Shown piece by piece: positions 33,088-42,967 of a stretch of DNA of 64,000 bases (positions are counted from its first letter, which is position 1; every line of letters starts with the position of its first letter). The notes under the pieces are model-generated. The model was not told the DNA's origin. It did not search any database and worked only from the letters and a program-made list of their open reading frames with translations. Location: the NCBI RefSeq assembly GCF_949628265.1, contig NC_088786.1:20791681-20855680 (forward strand), read 5' to 3'. Both the position numbers and the translations under genes were made by a program. The DNA is from Cloeon dipterum. Taxonomy: Eukaryota > Arthropoda > Insecta > Ephemeroptera > Baetidae.

Positions 33088-33150
33088 TTAAAAGTCTTTA
33101 ACCAGTACAGTATGTTTCTCAAAAACACAGGAAACAGTCGGTGTTTTAAT

Positions 33151-35144
33151 TCACCAGATAAATCGCACCTTGGACTCTGGTGTGAAGGGGCAGTAGACGT
33201 ACACATAGACAATGAACATGTTGACGAGCAAGGAGACCAAGACATTGACGGCCGACAGTTTGCAATTCGGCTCTGGCGCGTGCATCTTGTAGAAAATGAA
33301 GGGCATAACAAAGTACCTGGGCTCGAGCAGCGCCTGCGGCACCAGGGCGGCGGCCGCGCACGCCGTGAACAGCAGCTGCAGGAAGAGGCCATGCCTGGCA
33401 AGCTGCGTGAGCAGCGTGTGTCCCGCAAACAGGTAAAGCGGCGCCAGCCAGAAGCCAGCCGGCTGCAGCAACCGGCGCCACAGATAGAAGGTGTAGTGGC
33501 GGTTGTCGGCCAGCAGGTACGGGTGCGCCGTTGAGTTCAAGTGCACGATAGCGGCCACGGCCACCGCGGCCAGCACAGTGGCCGCCGGCCGACGCAGCAT
33601 GAGCCGCAGGAAGCGGGGCGCGGCAGTGGCGAACGTAGCAGGCGCCAGCGCCGCGCACACGGCGCTGAAGTAGAGCAGCTGCGGCAAGTGCACGGTGGCC
33701 TCGTGCGCTGACTTGTCACCAAGGACGATGCCCCCGTTCCACGCCACGAATGCGACGAAGGAGGCGCCGACTGCGATGAACGGCGTCTCTTGCAGCACGA
33801 TGGATGAGACCACGTGCGGCCGCTGCAGTCCAGCCCACACTCGACCAAAAATCTCCTGTGATATAAGAACAAAAAATTTGGGCCTTAAAAATCGAGATGA
33901 TATAATTCCAAAAATGCTTAATATTACATATTTTTTGTTACAAAAATTTTCGGTCTGCAAACAACGTTTAGAATGAGATTTTAGGCACATCAGGGTGCTT
34001 CCTGAGCACCCTGGTAGCTTCTAAAGGGTTGCAAATTGCACACGTATATTCTGAAAGACTTGACTGTTCCAATGGTGCACAAATCATTCAGAAATTTTTA
34101 GTTTACACAACAAAAAACACAGTCGTCATTAGATCCACGCTATCAAAATTAAAATTTTTAAATTTATAAGGTTTCATGCCTAAATTTGGCACAATGCCCT
34201 TTCAGTACCTCGCATTTTGCCATATTTTATGTGTAAGCAATTTATCATTTTTTCGTAAGAGTCCACCCAGCTGATGAGTAAAAAATTCTCAGATTTGTTC
34301 TAATTCAAGCACCACCCTTGCTCCCAGATTTCTTCAATGTATCGTAGAACTTACATTTTTCCTAAGTCTGACATTGTCCTTCTTCAGCAGTTCATCCAGC
34401 AAATTATATCCGTGAAGAGCAGCAGTGAAGGCAACCCAAATAACATTTGTTTGTCTCATCCAAAGGGATACAAACCCTGAAATAAAATTTTAAATTATAT
34501 AAACAGAATCATCACTACAAGATTTTATCATACCTAGCATTGCCGAGAGAACGATTTTGTTGTGCAGGAACGCACAGTACATTAGCAGCACAGAAAGAGT
34601 GCTGATCACATCTGTATAGTATAAGAAGCTGAAGAAGTAGAGAATCGGGAATGTTGACAAGTTGGCGAGCTCGAGTACGCCAGTCCAAAGAGAACCCTGA
34701 AGAAAAAGGACAAAAGTGAAACAAAATATCATCAATTATTACAAAATTATACTTTGTTTAGTTTGCTGATGATCAGGGTGAGAACGATAAAATTGCAGCT
34801 GGCAAACACGACGTTTGTTAGTCTAAGGAAAAAAATGTCGCAGTGCAGATCGAGTCCAAGCGCGTTCGAGACGCGAAGCAAGGCCAAGGAAGCCAAATAT
34901 AAGCCGGGTGGAGTGGTGATTTTCGGGTCCCACTGTAAAATATTTATTTAAACCACATTTTTATGAAAATAGCACACTAGATATCTACTTGGAAATCTGC
35001 ACGGCAATATCGCTGTGCTTGCGGAACGTGGAACTCTTCGTCAATGTAAGGTGACTCGGTGACTCGATGGACCAGCAGGAAACACTGCCACGAGAAAAAG
35101 ACGAAAACAGGAAAAATCACAGCCGAAACATGTAAAAGGTTCAT
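33151..35144 (-). CDS. ALG10: ALG10, dolichyl-P-Glc:Glc2Man9GlcNAc2 alpha-1,2-glucosyltransferase
   Basis: This ER membrane enzyme adds the third and last glucose to the lipid-linked oligosaccharide used for N-glycosylation. Exons on the minus strand are 35144-34989, 34932-34753, 34696-34534, 34476-34355 and 33855-33151. Together they give 441 residues in unbroken frame (human about 473). Family hallmarks are the N-terminal DEEFHVPQAQRYC after the first membrane segment, WDP..TTPPGLY at the start of exon 2, MRQTNVIW, WNGGIVLGDKSAHEA, LLADNRHYTFYLWRR, and C-terminal LEPRYFVMPFIFYK. The protein is strongly hydrophobic with many membrane segments. It shares a promoter interval of about 325 bp with RBM19, transcribed the other way. 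All introns are GT-AG. Confidence 0.95.
33991..34013. other. Small perfect hairpin inside an ALG10 intron
   Basis: CAGGGTGCT and AGCACCCTG pair perfectly around a five-base loop in the last ALG10 intron (33,856-34,354). It is short and has no further supporting structure. Confidence 0.4.
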
Positions 35145-35469
35145 GGTCGGTCAAATTCGAAGACAAAGTTGAAAAAAGCAAAGGGAGTCCACATCACCAG
35201 CAGCCGTGTTTACGTTTTCACAGCTGCCGCCTCAGTTGTTTAAATTCTAGTAGCAAACAGATGATTTCATTGGTGCGTGAGGCTGTCAAGCGAACCAATG
35301 GTCATGCGTATCACCCTCACCCGGCACACTCGGGTGACTCGGGCTGACTCGGGCGCACTCGCTTCTCACACGTGTTGTTTATGTTTCTAAGAGCGCCGCA
35401 TGGTTTGAAGATTTTTATGTGGTGTGATTGAACCGAATTTTCCTATTTTTGATCGATCTCGCACCAAAT
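35145..35469. promoter_or_regulatory. Bidirectional promoter interval, ALG10/RBM19
   Basis: The 325 bases between two divergent start codons hold a CCAAT box (35,295-35,299), three tandem units of CTCGGG(T/C/G) spaced ten bases (35,329-35,361) and a CACGTG E-box within ACACGTGT (35,368-35,375). E-boxes of this type are bound by Myc/Max proteins, which control ribosome biogenesis genes, and this would suit RBM19. The assignments are motif based. Confidence 0.5.
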
Positions 35470-38400
35470 ATGTCTCGACTAATTGTCAAAAACTTGGCGA
35501 ACAGCGTGAGTTAAATCATTTGCCTGCTCTTTTGATTTGATTGAACAAACTTTTTAAAAAACAAACAGGTTACGGAAGAAAAGCTGCGGGAGTGTTTCGG
35601 AGTTAAGGGCATCATCACTGATGTCCAACTCAAATTCACAAAGGATGGCAAATTCCGGCACTTTGGATTTGTTGGGTTTAAAAGTGCCGAGGAGGCGTTG
35701 TCTGCAAAGGAATACTTGGATGGAACTTTTATCCGAGGCACCAAAATCCAGGTTGCCGTTTGTGCAGATTTAGGTGAGTTTTATTTTTTGTTCATCACGT
35801 ATGTATTTATGTATGATGATTTTTGCAATTAGGTGACGACAAAAAGCCAAAAGCTTGGAGTAAGTATGCCGCTGATAGCACAGCTTACAAAAAGGAGCAC
35901 AAGGATGAACTGAAAAAGGAGGAGGAGGAAAGATCGAAAGCTAAACAAGAGGAAAAGAAGAAGAAAAAGAAAAGCAAAAATTCTGAACTAATTGAAAAAG
36001 TTGTTCTTGTGTTTAAACCTCAATCTTTTCTAAATTAATGATTTTCCAGCACAAAGATGATCCTCTTTTTGCCGAGTTTCTTGAAACCCATGGTAAAAGT
36101 TTAGATGAGTTGGTCGAAAAAGAGCCAGAAGGAAAGGAAGAAAATAAATCTGCGAGTAAAGATTTAGATGAAGAGGATGACCAGCCCAATGACAAAGAGG
36201 CGAATAAACAAATTTCTGATTTGGAGGTAATCTTAAAAAAATAAATGGGAAATATTTTATATTAAAATCGCTTTTGCAGTACCTGAAATCGATCACAGAA
36301 AACACGGAAGGAAAGGAAAAGCGCAAGAAGAAGGAGAAGGTGCCCAAACCAGCGCTAAGGAATACTCTCTTCACAATAAAAATTAGAGGATTGGGCATGA
36401 AACATAAAAAGAAAGACATCAAGCAATTCTTCGGAACTGTGAAACCAAAAAGCGTGCGGTTGTGCAGCAAAGTAAAGGGAATTGCTTATGTTGGCTTCAA
36501 CACTGAGAAAGAGATGAAGCAGGCGCTGAAAAAACACAAGAGTTTCCTTGGTAAATTAATTACCCACTGATAATTTCCACCAATCAATTAAAATAATATT
36601 TTTGCAGAGGGCAAACAGCTTCAGGTGAGCGCCTACGGCACTCCCAAGGAACAATCAGGGGAGGAGGCAAAGGATAAGTGGAAGCAACAAGAGGAGAGTG
36701 TCAAAAATGAGGAGAGCATCGCCGAGTCAGGCTGCATCTTTGTGCGCAACCTGTCTTACACCACCAGCCAGGAGGATCTCGAGCCTCTCTTTTCCCAATA
36801 TGGTCAGTCTATCAGAAAAGGCAACTTTAGCAATTATTTGTGCAACCAACAAATAATTTTTCCTTTTTTACTGTTTAACCAAATTGAAATGGTAGGTCCT
36901 GTTACTGAGGTCAGCGTGCCAATTGATAGACTGAGTCGTAAAATGAAGGGCTTTGCGTGCATCACATTCATGGTTCCTGAAAACGCGGTGAAAGCGTACA
37001 CGGCGCTCGATGGAACCGTATTTCAAGGCCGAATGCTTCACCTCTTACCTGGCAAGACCAAAAAGTCTTTCACAGAAATGGCAGAAGAAGGCGAGTTGGA
37101 AAATTAGGACTTTGCAATTTTCAATGCGTGTTTAAAACCCAATAATCTCTTTTAAAATTATGATACACTATTTTTAGTATTACTTTTATCTCCATCATGT
37201 CAATTCTCAAATTAGTTATTTTTCAGTTTTTATACTAGCCTTATTATTATTATTATTTTTGTTTGTTTATTCTCACACTAGGTCAATTTACATTCATGTT
37301 ATCAAAAAAGTCGTAAAATTTTTTAAAAAAATGCTTGATTTTTTTTCAATTTGTGTACTTGGAAAATATTTTCAATTAAAATTTAGTTTTAATATCATTG
37401 TAATTAAATGCCAATTATTTATTTGTTTTTCAAATAAAACTTGAAATTACGAAAACCTCTGATATAACGACACATGACTTGAAACTCATTATTTTTTTCT
37501 CTTGTTTGTTCAGATGGTTTAAGTTTCAAACAGAGACAGGCGCTAAAGAAGAAAGCACAGTCTGGCTCGTCGCACAACTGGAATTCGCTGTTCCTTGGCC
37601 AGAATGCGGTTGTCGACGCTATGGCAAAGAGTTACAACACAAGCAAGGAGCGAGTACTGGACTCTGAGTCTGGCGACAGTGTTGCAGTTCGACTCGCGCT
37701 TGGAGAGACACAAATTGTGCTTGACACCAAGAACTTCTTGGAACGCAACGGAGTCTCTCTGGACGCCTTCAACCAGGTACAAAATTACTAGGGCAAAGAA
37801 CACCAATAGCTTTTTGTTAGGTCAAAGTAAAGGTGTTGAAATGAGACAATTTAAGGCATTATTGCAGTGCAGTAAGAATTACAGTCAACTTTTCCTGAGA
37901 GTACTTGCATTAAAACATTTCTAGTATCAAATAGCTATTTTTCCCTTACTCAATTTATTTCCCTTGCCCAATTTTATCTGATGAACTAAGTATCAAAGCT
38001 CATTTAGTCACGATGTAAATCTGACCTAAAATTATTTAACCATTTTTTGGAAAATTTAGCATTAAATCATTCCTCTCTATGAATATTGTGGTATTTTAGG
38101 CGCCTAAGTCACGTTCAAAGAACACGATTTTGGCCAAGAATCTGCCTGCGGAAACAACTGCTGAGGAGCTGAGGGAAATGTTTGGCAAGCATGGTGAGCT
38201 AGGCCGTTTAGTGCTCCCTCCGAGCGGCGTCACTGCAATCATCGAGTTCTGCGACCCGTCTGAGGCCAAGACCGCCTTCACCAAGTTGGCATATACAAAA
38301 TTCAAGCACCTGCCACTCTACCTTGAATGGGCGCCAGAGGAGACATTTTCCGTCCAGACCAAGCCCAAGAGCAAAAAGCAACCTGCAAAGAAGCAAGAAA

Positions 38401-39403
38401 ATGGTTCAAACGTGGAAACTGACGAGGGGCAGCAGAAAGAGGAACAGGCCGCTGAGGAGGAAGAGGAGAAGGAGGAAGAGGAAGTGCAAGCAGAGAACGA
38501 CACCACTTTGTTTGTCAAAAATCTCAATTTCAGCACGTCAGAAGACGCTTTGCGGCAGGTTTGAATTTTCTTGTCTCTCAATATTTTGATATTCAATCAT
38601 AATTCCAGCACTTCGCGAAATGCGGAAAACTGGCGAGGGTAAGCGTGGCTAGGAAGAATGACACGAAAAATGTGGGCAAGACGCTGAGTATGGGCTACGG
38701 CTTTGTCCAGTTTTTGCGTAAGTCTTGCGCAGACAAGGCCTTGAAGACGTTGCAGCACTCGATGCTTGATGAACACGCCATTGAGCTGAAGAGATCCAAC
38801 AGAAGTCTACAGTAAATTAATTTTTTAATTAATTCCCTTAGCAGACTATAATATGCCTTTTGTTTCTAGGGGTGATGTGGCGACAACCAGAAAGCAGGCC
38901 GCTGTTGGAAAGCAGACGGGCAACAAAATCATTGTGAGGAACATTCCATTCCAGGCAACCAACAAAGAAGTTCGAGACCTCTTCAAGTGAGTTTCGCTTC
39001 ATGAAAGGAATCTCTTAAACTCAATATTTTGATCAGGGTCTTTGGCGAACTAAAGGCTGTGAGGCTTCCTCGCAAGATGGTGGGAACAGGACCGCACAGA
39101 GGCTTTGCATTCGTCGAGTTCTGTGGCAAAGGCGACGCTAAGAGAGCGTTTGACGCCCTGTGCCAGAGCACCCATCTTTACGGCAGGCGGCTTGTGCTCG
39201 AGTGGGCCGCGCCGGAGGAGTCCATTGACGAACTGCGCAAGAGAACGGCCCAACACTTTCACCAAGGTAACCAGCCCCAACTCTTGTTCATGCAAACGGT
39301 TAACATTCCTGGTGCAGATGGTCCTGGCAGTTCAGCTAAGCAGTCGAGAAAGAGTGTTTTGAAAATGGACTTGTCTAATAAAGAAGACGACGATGATGAT
39401 TAA
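35470..39403 (+). CDS. RBM19: RBM19/Mrd1, six-RRM pre-rRNA processing protein
   Basis: A nucleolar RNA-binding protein of the small-subunit processome, needed for 18S rRNA maturation. Exons: 35470-35505, 35569-35773, 35833-35999, 36050-36226, 36280-36550, 36608-36802, 36896-37090, 37514-37776, 38100-38558, 38609-38811, 38870-38986 and 39037-39403. The model gives 884 residues (human 960) in one frame. Six RRMs lie at roughly 2-78, 222-298, 327-403, 508-582, 640-722 and 742-820, with Lys/Glu-rich linkers after RRM1 and before RRM5. Clear signatures are LIVKNLAN, CIFVRNLSYTT, TLFVKNLNF, MGYGFVQF, KIIVRNIPFQA and STHLYGRRLVLEWA. Two oddities: the intron at 37,091-37,513 appears to begin GC instead of GT, and the intron at 36,803-36,895 is 93 bases long without a stop. 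A stop-free 51-base stretch (39,267-39,317) in the last exon might also be spliced, giving 867 residues. Confidence 0.94.
37970..38033 (+). ncRNA. Candidate intronic C/D-box snoRNA in RBM19 intron 8
   Basis: A C box-like CTGATGA (37,978-37,984; consensus RUGAUGA, so the first base is off) and a D box CTGA (38,021-38,024) are closed by a 7-bp terminal stem, AATTTTA (37,970-37,976) with TAAAATT (38,027-38,033). The D box ends 75 bases before the 3' splice site, the spacing favoured by intron-encoded C/D snoRNAs in other animals. A weak C' motif (CGATGTA) precedes the D box. The unit of about 64 nt is short. I could not assign an rRNA target. Confidence 0.35.
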
Positions 39404-39418
39404 GGTAACAGCAAAAGA

Positions 39419-39443
39419 TTTAATTCCACGTATCACAATTAAA
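39419..39443. terminator. Overlapping poly(A) signals of RBM19 (+) and AIP (-)
   Basis: Plus strand ATTAAA at 39,438-39,443 is 35 bases past the RBM19 stop. Minus strand ATTAAA (39,424-39,419) is about 38 bases past the AIP stop. Each signal lies in the other gene's presumed 3' UTR, so the transcripts should overlap at their ends. Confidence 0.5.
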
Positions 39444-39461
39444 GATTCAGATAATTGTTGT

Positions 39462-40729
39462 TTAAAACAGTTTCCCCGCAAACTTTGCCTTGTCCTGGGC
39501 GTCTCTTTTCCTTTCTTCCTCGTCGATTTTCTTGAGGTCTGCAGCGACCGCCTGCGCGAGGTTTGGCTGTAATTGTGCCACCCTCTGAAGGTCTTTTCTC
39601 GCCTCATTTGGGTTCCAAGCGCCGATATGCGCTTTTCCTCGCCTGAACAGTGCCTTTACACTGTCTGAAAGTTGTCTGCATTAGAAACAAGCGATTATTT
39701 AGTCAGAAAGACCCAATCACCTGGCTCGCTCTCAAGCACTGTGCTGCAGTGTTCGATGACGGCGTAGTACTCGCCCTGGTTGAGTCTACATTGGGCAAAG
39801 TTGAGCAGCAGCGGCAGTTTTTGCGCGTTCAGCACGTTCCACTCCTGATCACCAGGCTTTTCTTTGAGCATCAGGTGCTCCAGCATTCCTATCGCCTCCG
39901 AGTATTTCTCGGACGCCTCCTGGCACAGACCCTTGCGAAAAAGCTCATTGCCCTGCTCTCGCAGCCGCGGCACTGAGTCTGCCTTCTCCTCCTCACTCAG
40001 CTGCCACGACTCTCTTTTGTATTCGTCCTCCACACTCAGAAGTTCTAAAATAGTATTTTTTTTTCAAGATCCTCAATAATGTTGGTAACAAAATTTAGTG
40101 GGAAATGTTATATTAAATTTTATCACATTCAAACTCACCCATGACGAACTCAAGGTCGCATGGCACCCTCATGAGATGATTGAGGTCGTCATAGCCGATT
40201 CCCTCTGTCTGCAGAGTGACGCCGCAGCAGTGGTGGTTGCGATGCTCCTTGGGCTTGAACGAGTCTCGCAACGTTTTTGACACAAATGGATAAGACGCGA
40301 CCAGCTGCCGACAATAAAGTCAGGATTTTCAGTCAGCTGTTTAGTGTCAGACAAAATTGTCTTACGCTTTTGTCGACAGTAAACTGCGAAACCTCGTTCA
40401 AGCTCATTGTCTGAATGATCGCCTCCCACACCTCCAACTTGAATTTTTTGCCCAGGATCAGCTCCATTGGCTTGCCCATTTTTCTACTGTCGTCTAGAAT
40501 GGTCTGGTCGTCACATCTCTTGGTCACAAAGTGGAAGTGAACCTTTAAAAATAAAAAAAGCATGAATTTTTGCTTACAGCGGTTTGATTTTGTCGACGAA
40601 GTCACTTTTGATTTATTTTCAAATAAATATGGTGCACATTTTTCCCTTCACCTTGGTGCCTGATTGGATAGGTTTATATTGCTTCCCGGCGTGCAGGATT
40701 TTCTTCTGGATTAATGACGAGTCGACCAT
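39462..40729 (-). CDS. AIP: AIP (XAP2/ARA9-type) co-chaperone with FKBP-like and TPR domains
   Basis: AH-receptor-interacting protein family: an inactive FKBP-type domain followed by TPR repeats that bind Hsp90/Hsp70 tails. Minus-strand exons are 40729-40652, 40542-40366, 40304-40139, 40044-39721 and 39664-39462, giving 315 residues (human 330). The FKBP-like region (about 20-150) has [23 protein letters not shown] and [12 protein letters not shown] helices follow at about 167-200 ([11 protein letters not shown]), 216-249 ([11 protein letters not shown]) and 250-283 ([10 protein letters not shown]). The start at [10 protein letters not shown] was chosen because family proteins begin there. 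The frame stays open 51 codons further upstream to another Met, so a longer N-terminus is possible but looks like 5' UTR. The gene is divergent from the LCA5-like gene and convergent with RBM19. Confidence 0.93.
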
Positions 40730-41045
40730 GTTTGCCTGACCTTCAATCGATCGCCTGCAATCTGAATCAGACGATAATGAATAATTCTCCCCTTGGGATG
40801 TCAAGTGCGTGTCCACGGTGACGGTGCACCCTCTTTCGACTTTCTCTAACGCTTGCTTTTCAATTTGACTTGACAATAACAAAGCACGCCTTCAGCTGGT
40901 CGATAGCGGGTGCAGCGCGCATGCTCGCCGTTTTCAGGAGTTTTCGGAGGCGCGCGATCTCGGCTCTCATGTGCATTCCACACGCACCGACTGACCACTT
41001 TTGCCCGATTTTTGGTTCACAGGAGGATGTGAGAGCGGGAGGGGG
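40730..41045. promoter_or_regulatory. Shared promoter interval, AIP / LCA5-like
   Basis: The 316 bases between divergent start codons are GC-rich towards the LCA5-like side. There is no TATA box. On the plus strand a possible 3' splice site (TTCACAG ending at 41,022) and a start-stop pair ATGTGA (41,027-41,032) precede the LCA5-like start, so part of this interval is probably 5' UTR. Confidence 0.45.
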
Positions 41046-42143
41046 ATGAGCAGCAGCAGCAGCACGCCGTACGTGCAGAAGCTGGCCCTGCGGAAGGCCA
41101 AGCCGGCCGACTCGGTGGTGCAGCGGGTGCTGAGCGCCAAGGAGCAGCGCGCGCGGCAGCTGGAGAACGAGGTGGGCGCCCTGCGGAGGCAGCTGCACCA
41201 GCTGAGCACCGAAAACCGCCTGCTGCACGCGCAGAACAAGAGACACGCCGCCGCCCTGGGCCGCTTTCAGGACGTCGAGGCAGAGCTGCCGACGCTGCTG
41301 GCCGGACACGCGGACGAGGTGCGAGCTCTGCGCCAACGTTGCCAGCGCTTGGCCGTCGAGAGCCGCGAGCAGGCGCGCGAGCTGCGTACCAAGACGGCCG
41401 CCCTGCAGCTCGCCAGGGAGCAGGTGGCCCGACTGCGCGGAGTGCTTGAGGATAAAGGCCTGGTCGAGCGACAGCTACTGCAGAAGCGGCTGGAAGAGGC
41501 CGAGGCGCGCGTCCGGGAGTTGGAGCAGCAGCTGACCGAGGTCAGCAGACGGCTCGAGCTCGAACAGCGTAGCAGCCGCCACCACCTGGCCAGGGAACAG
41601 CGTCGGACGCGTGAGGCTCAAGAGGAACTGAGTAAGGCCGAGCTGCGCATCGGACAGCTCGAATCCGACGTCCGCCGCACTCAGCGCACCATGCCCACCG
41701 CCGCTGTTCTCTTCGCCAGACGCGGCCGTGCCGAAAAACCGGCGTCCAAGCCCGACTCAGACAGTGAATTGCACCTCCCCTCCTCGTCCGACGGAAGCGA
41801 AGACGATGAGGAGCTGGCCAGGCTGTACGAGCCAAAGCAGGTGGCGTCGCTGCAGGCACAGTGGGCCGTCGACTCTCGCACCTTCAGCCTCAGGCAGCCG
41901 TCAGTACCTCCGCCGCCGCCACAACAGCCGCCTCTGCAACCCAGCGGCTTTCTCCCTGAGCTGCGCGAGGAAGAGGCCAAACCCAGCGGCACTGGTGGCA
42001 GCGACGACTCTGACGGTGACAACTACACCAAGGAGGCGCTGCTCAAGGCCCTCGAAGAGATCGACCGGCAGAACCTCGTCGCTACCAAGGCAGAATCAGT
42101 TTTTGCTGCAAGCAATGGACACGCGTTAGGTGTCAGAGACTAA
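41046..42143 (+). CDS. LCA5: Lebercilin (LCA5) family coiled-coil protein
   Basis: Lebercilin is a ciliary/basal-body coiled-coil protein interacting with intraflagellar transport in vertebrates. The lebercilin domain (about residues 20-215) is clear: VLSAKEQRARQLENEV, then ENRLL, ALGRFQDVEAELPTLL, HADEVRALRQRCQRL and VLEDKGLVERQLLQKRL, all long heptad coiled coil. The C-terminal part is acidic and Ser/Pro-rich, with SSSDGSEDDEELARLYEP and a Pro/Gln run, and ends soon after a predicted helix (TKEALLKALEEIDRQNL). At 365 residues it is about half the length of human LCA5 (697) and has no intron in its coding region. The start ATG at 41,046 gives MSSSSSTPY. The third-position GC content is very high compared with neighbouring genes. 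LCA5 and LCA5L cannot be separated from sequence alone. Confidence 0.85.
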   Translation: MSSSSSTPYVQKLALRKAKPADSVVQRVLSAKEQRARQLENEVGALRRQLHQLSTENRLLHAQNKRHAAALGRFQDVEAELPTLLAGHADEVRALRQRCQRLAVESREQARELRTKTAALQLAREQVARLRGVLEDKGLVERQLLQKRLEEAEARVRELEQQLTEVSRRLELEQRSSRHHLAREQRRTREAQEELSKAELRIGQLESDVRRTQRTMPTAAVLFARRGRAEKPASKPDSDSELHLPSSSDGSEDDEELARLYEPKQVASLQAQWAVDSRTFSLRQPSVPPPPPQQPPLQPSGFLPELREEEAKPSGTGGSDDSDGDNYTKEALLKALEEIDRQNLVATKAESVFAASNGHALGVRD

Positions 42144-42242
42144 AAATAAGCCAAACTGTTGTGCATTACGTCACGTGTGTATACCATGCTGCTAAAGTTT
42201 CCCGACCCCTTATTTTGTTTTTTTTATATGTGTACAGAAAAT

Positions 42243-42248
42243 AATAAA
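42243..42248 (+). terminator. Polyadenylation signal of LCA5-like gene
   Basis: AATAAA 100 bases after the stop codon at 42,143. Confidence 0.55.
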
Positions 42249-42967
42249 AATATATACATATATTGACAAGCAATTATGAAAGTTTTTCTTCCGAGAAATG
42301 ATGAGTTTCAAATTGAGAGAAATTAAGTAACGAAATAATTGCTTTACTCAACAGAAAGTTGAGAAATGTACTTAAATATGTTGCTACATAAAAAATTTAC
42401 ACTTTAATTCTCATCTTATGACAGATTAACTCGATTAACTTGTGGTATTATTTTGATTAGCATACATTCTTGTTTAATATTCCTTAAAGTTCTAATAATT
42501 AAAAATATCGACTTTGGCTTTGATTTCAACTAAATTATAATATGAACAGGACACGTAAAATAAAATAATGTTTAACTTAAGCTTAATTACCGTCGTAAGG
42601 CCAAAGATATTTATTGAAATATTTTCAAATTAACAGGCCATAATACTTTCACCCACTGAAAACTATTCATCAGTAAAATTTTTCATCACAAATAGAAATA
42701 AAGCGAGAAAGGTACGAAACGTAACCAACAACATTGGTGACTGAAAAGTCACAGAAACATGGCTCCGATTCGTACCCCGCTCTTGCTCTCCCCAGTTATA
42801 GCAACTATTGGCTACGCCCACTGCAACTTTAAAAGTAAATTATTATTCTCATGTTATTTTCGGGCCGTACAGAAGTCAACAGACAGAAACCAGTGCTAGA
42901 GTGTTCGCGTATTCTACGCGGCACGCGGCAGCTTTTTCTCCAGCTAAAAATTTAATAAATACGTAGC
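42249..42967. other. Intergenic DNA between LCA5-like and KLHDC genes
   Basis: AT-rich until about 42,700, then GC-richer up to the KLHDC start codon, where its promoter and 5' UTR must lie. No TATA box is evident and no other gene is seen. Confidence 0.5.

Noticed and set aside
36803..36895. Treating the open frame across this stretch as coding in RBM19
   Set aside because: Removing the 93 bases restores a normal RRM3 (YG then PVTEV), and proper donor and acceptor sites bound it.
40730..40882. A 51-residue N-terminal extension of AIP from the upstream in-frame Met
   Set aside because: Family members start at the [14 protein letters not shown] position; the extension has no similarity and lies where the promoter and UTR should be. 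It remains possible.
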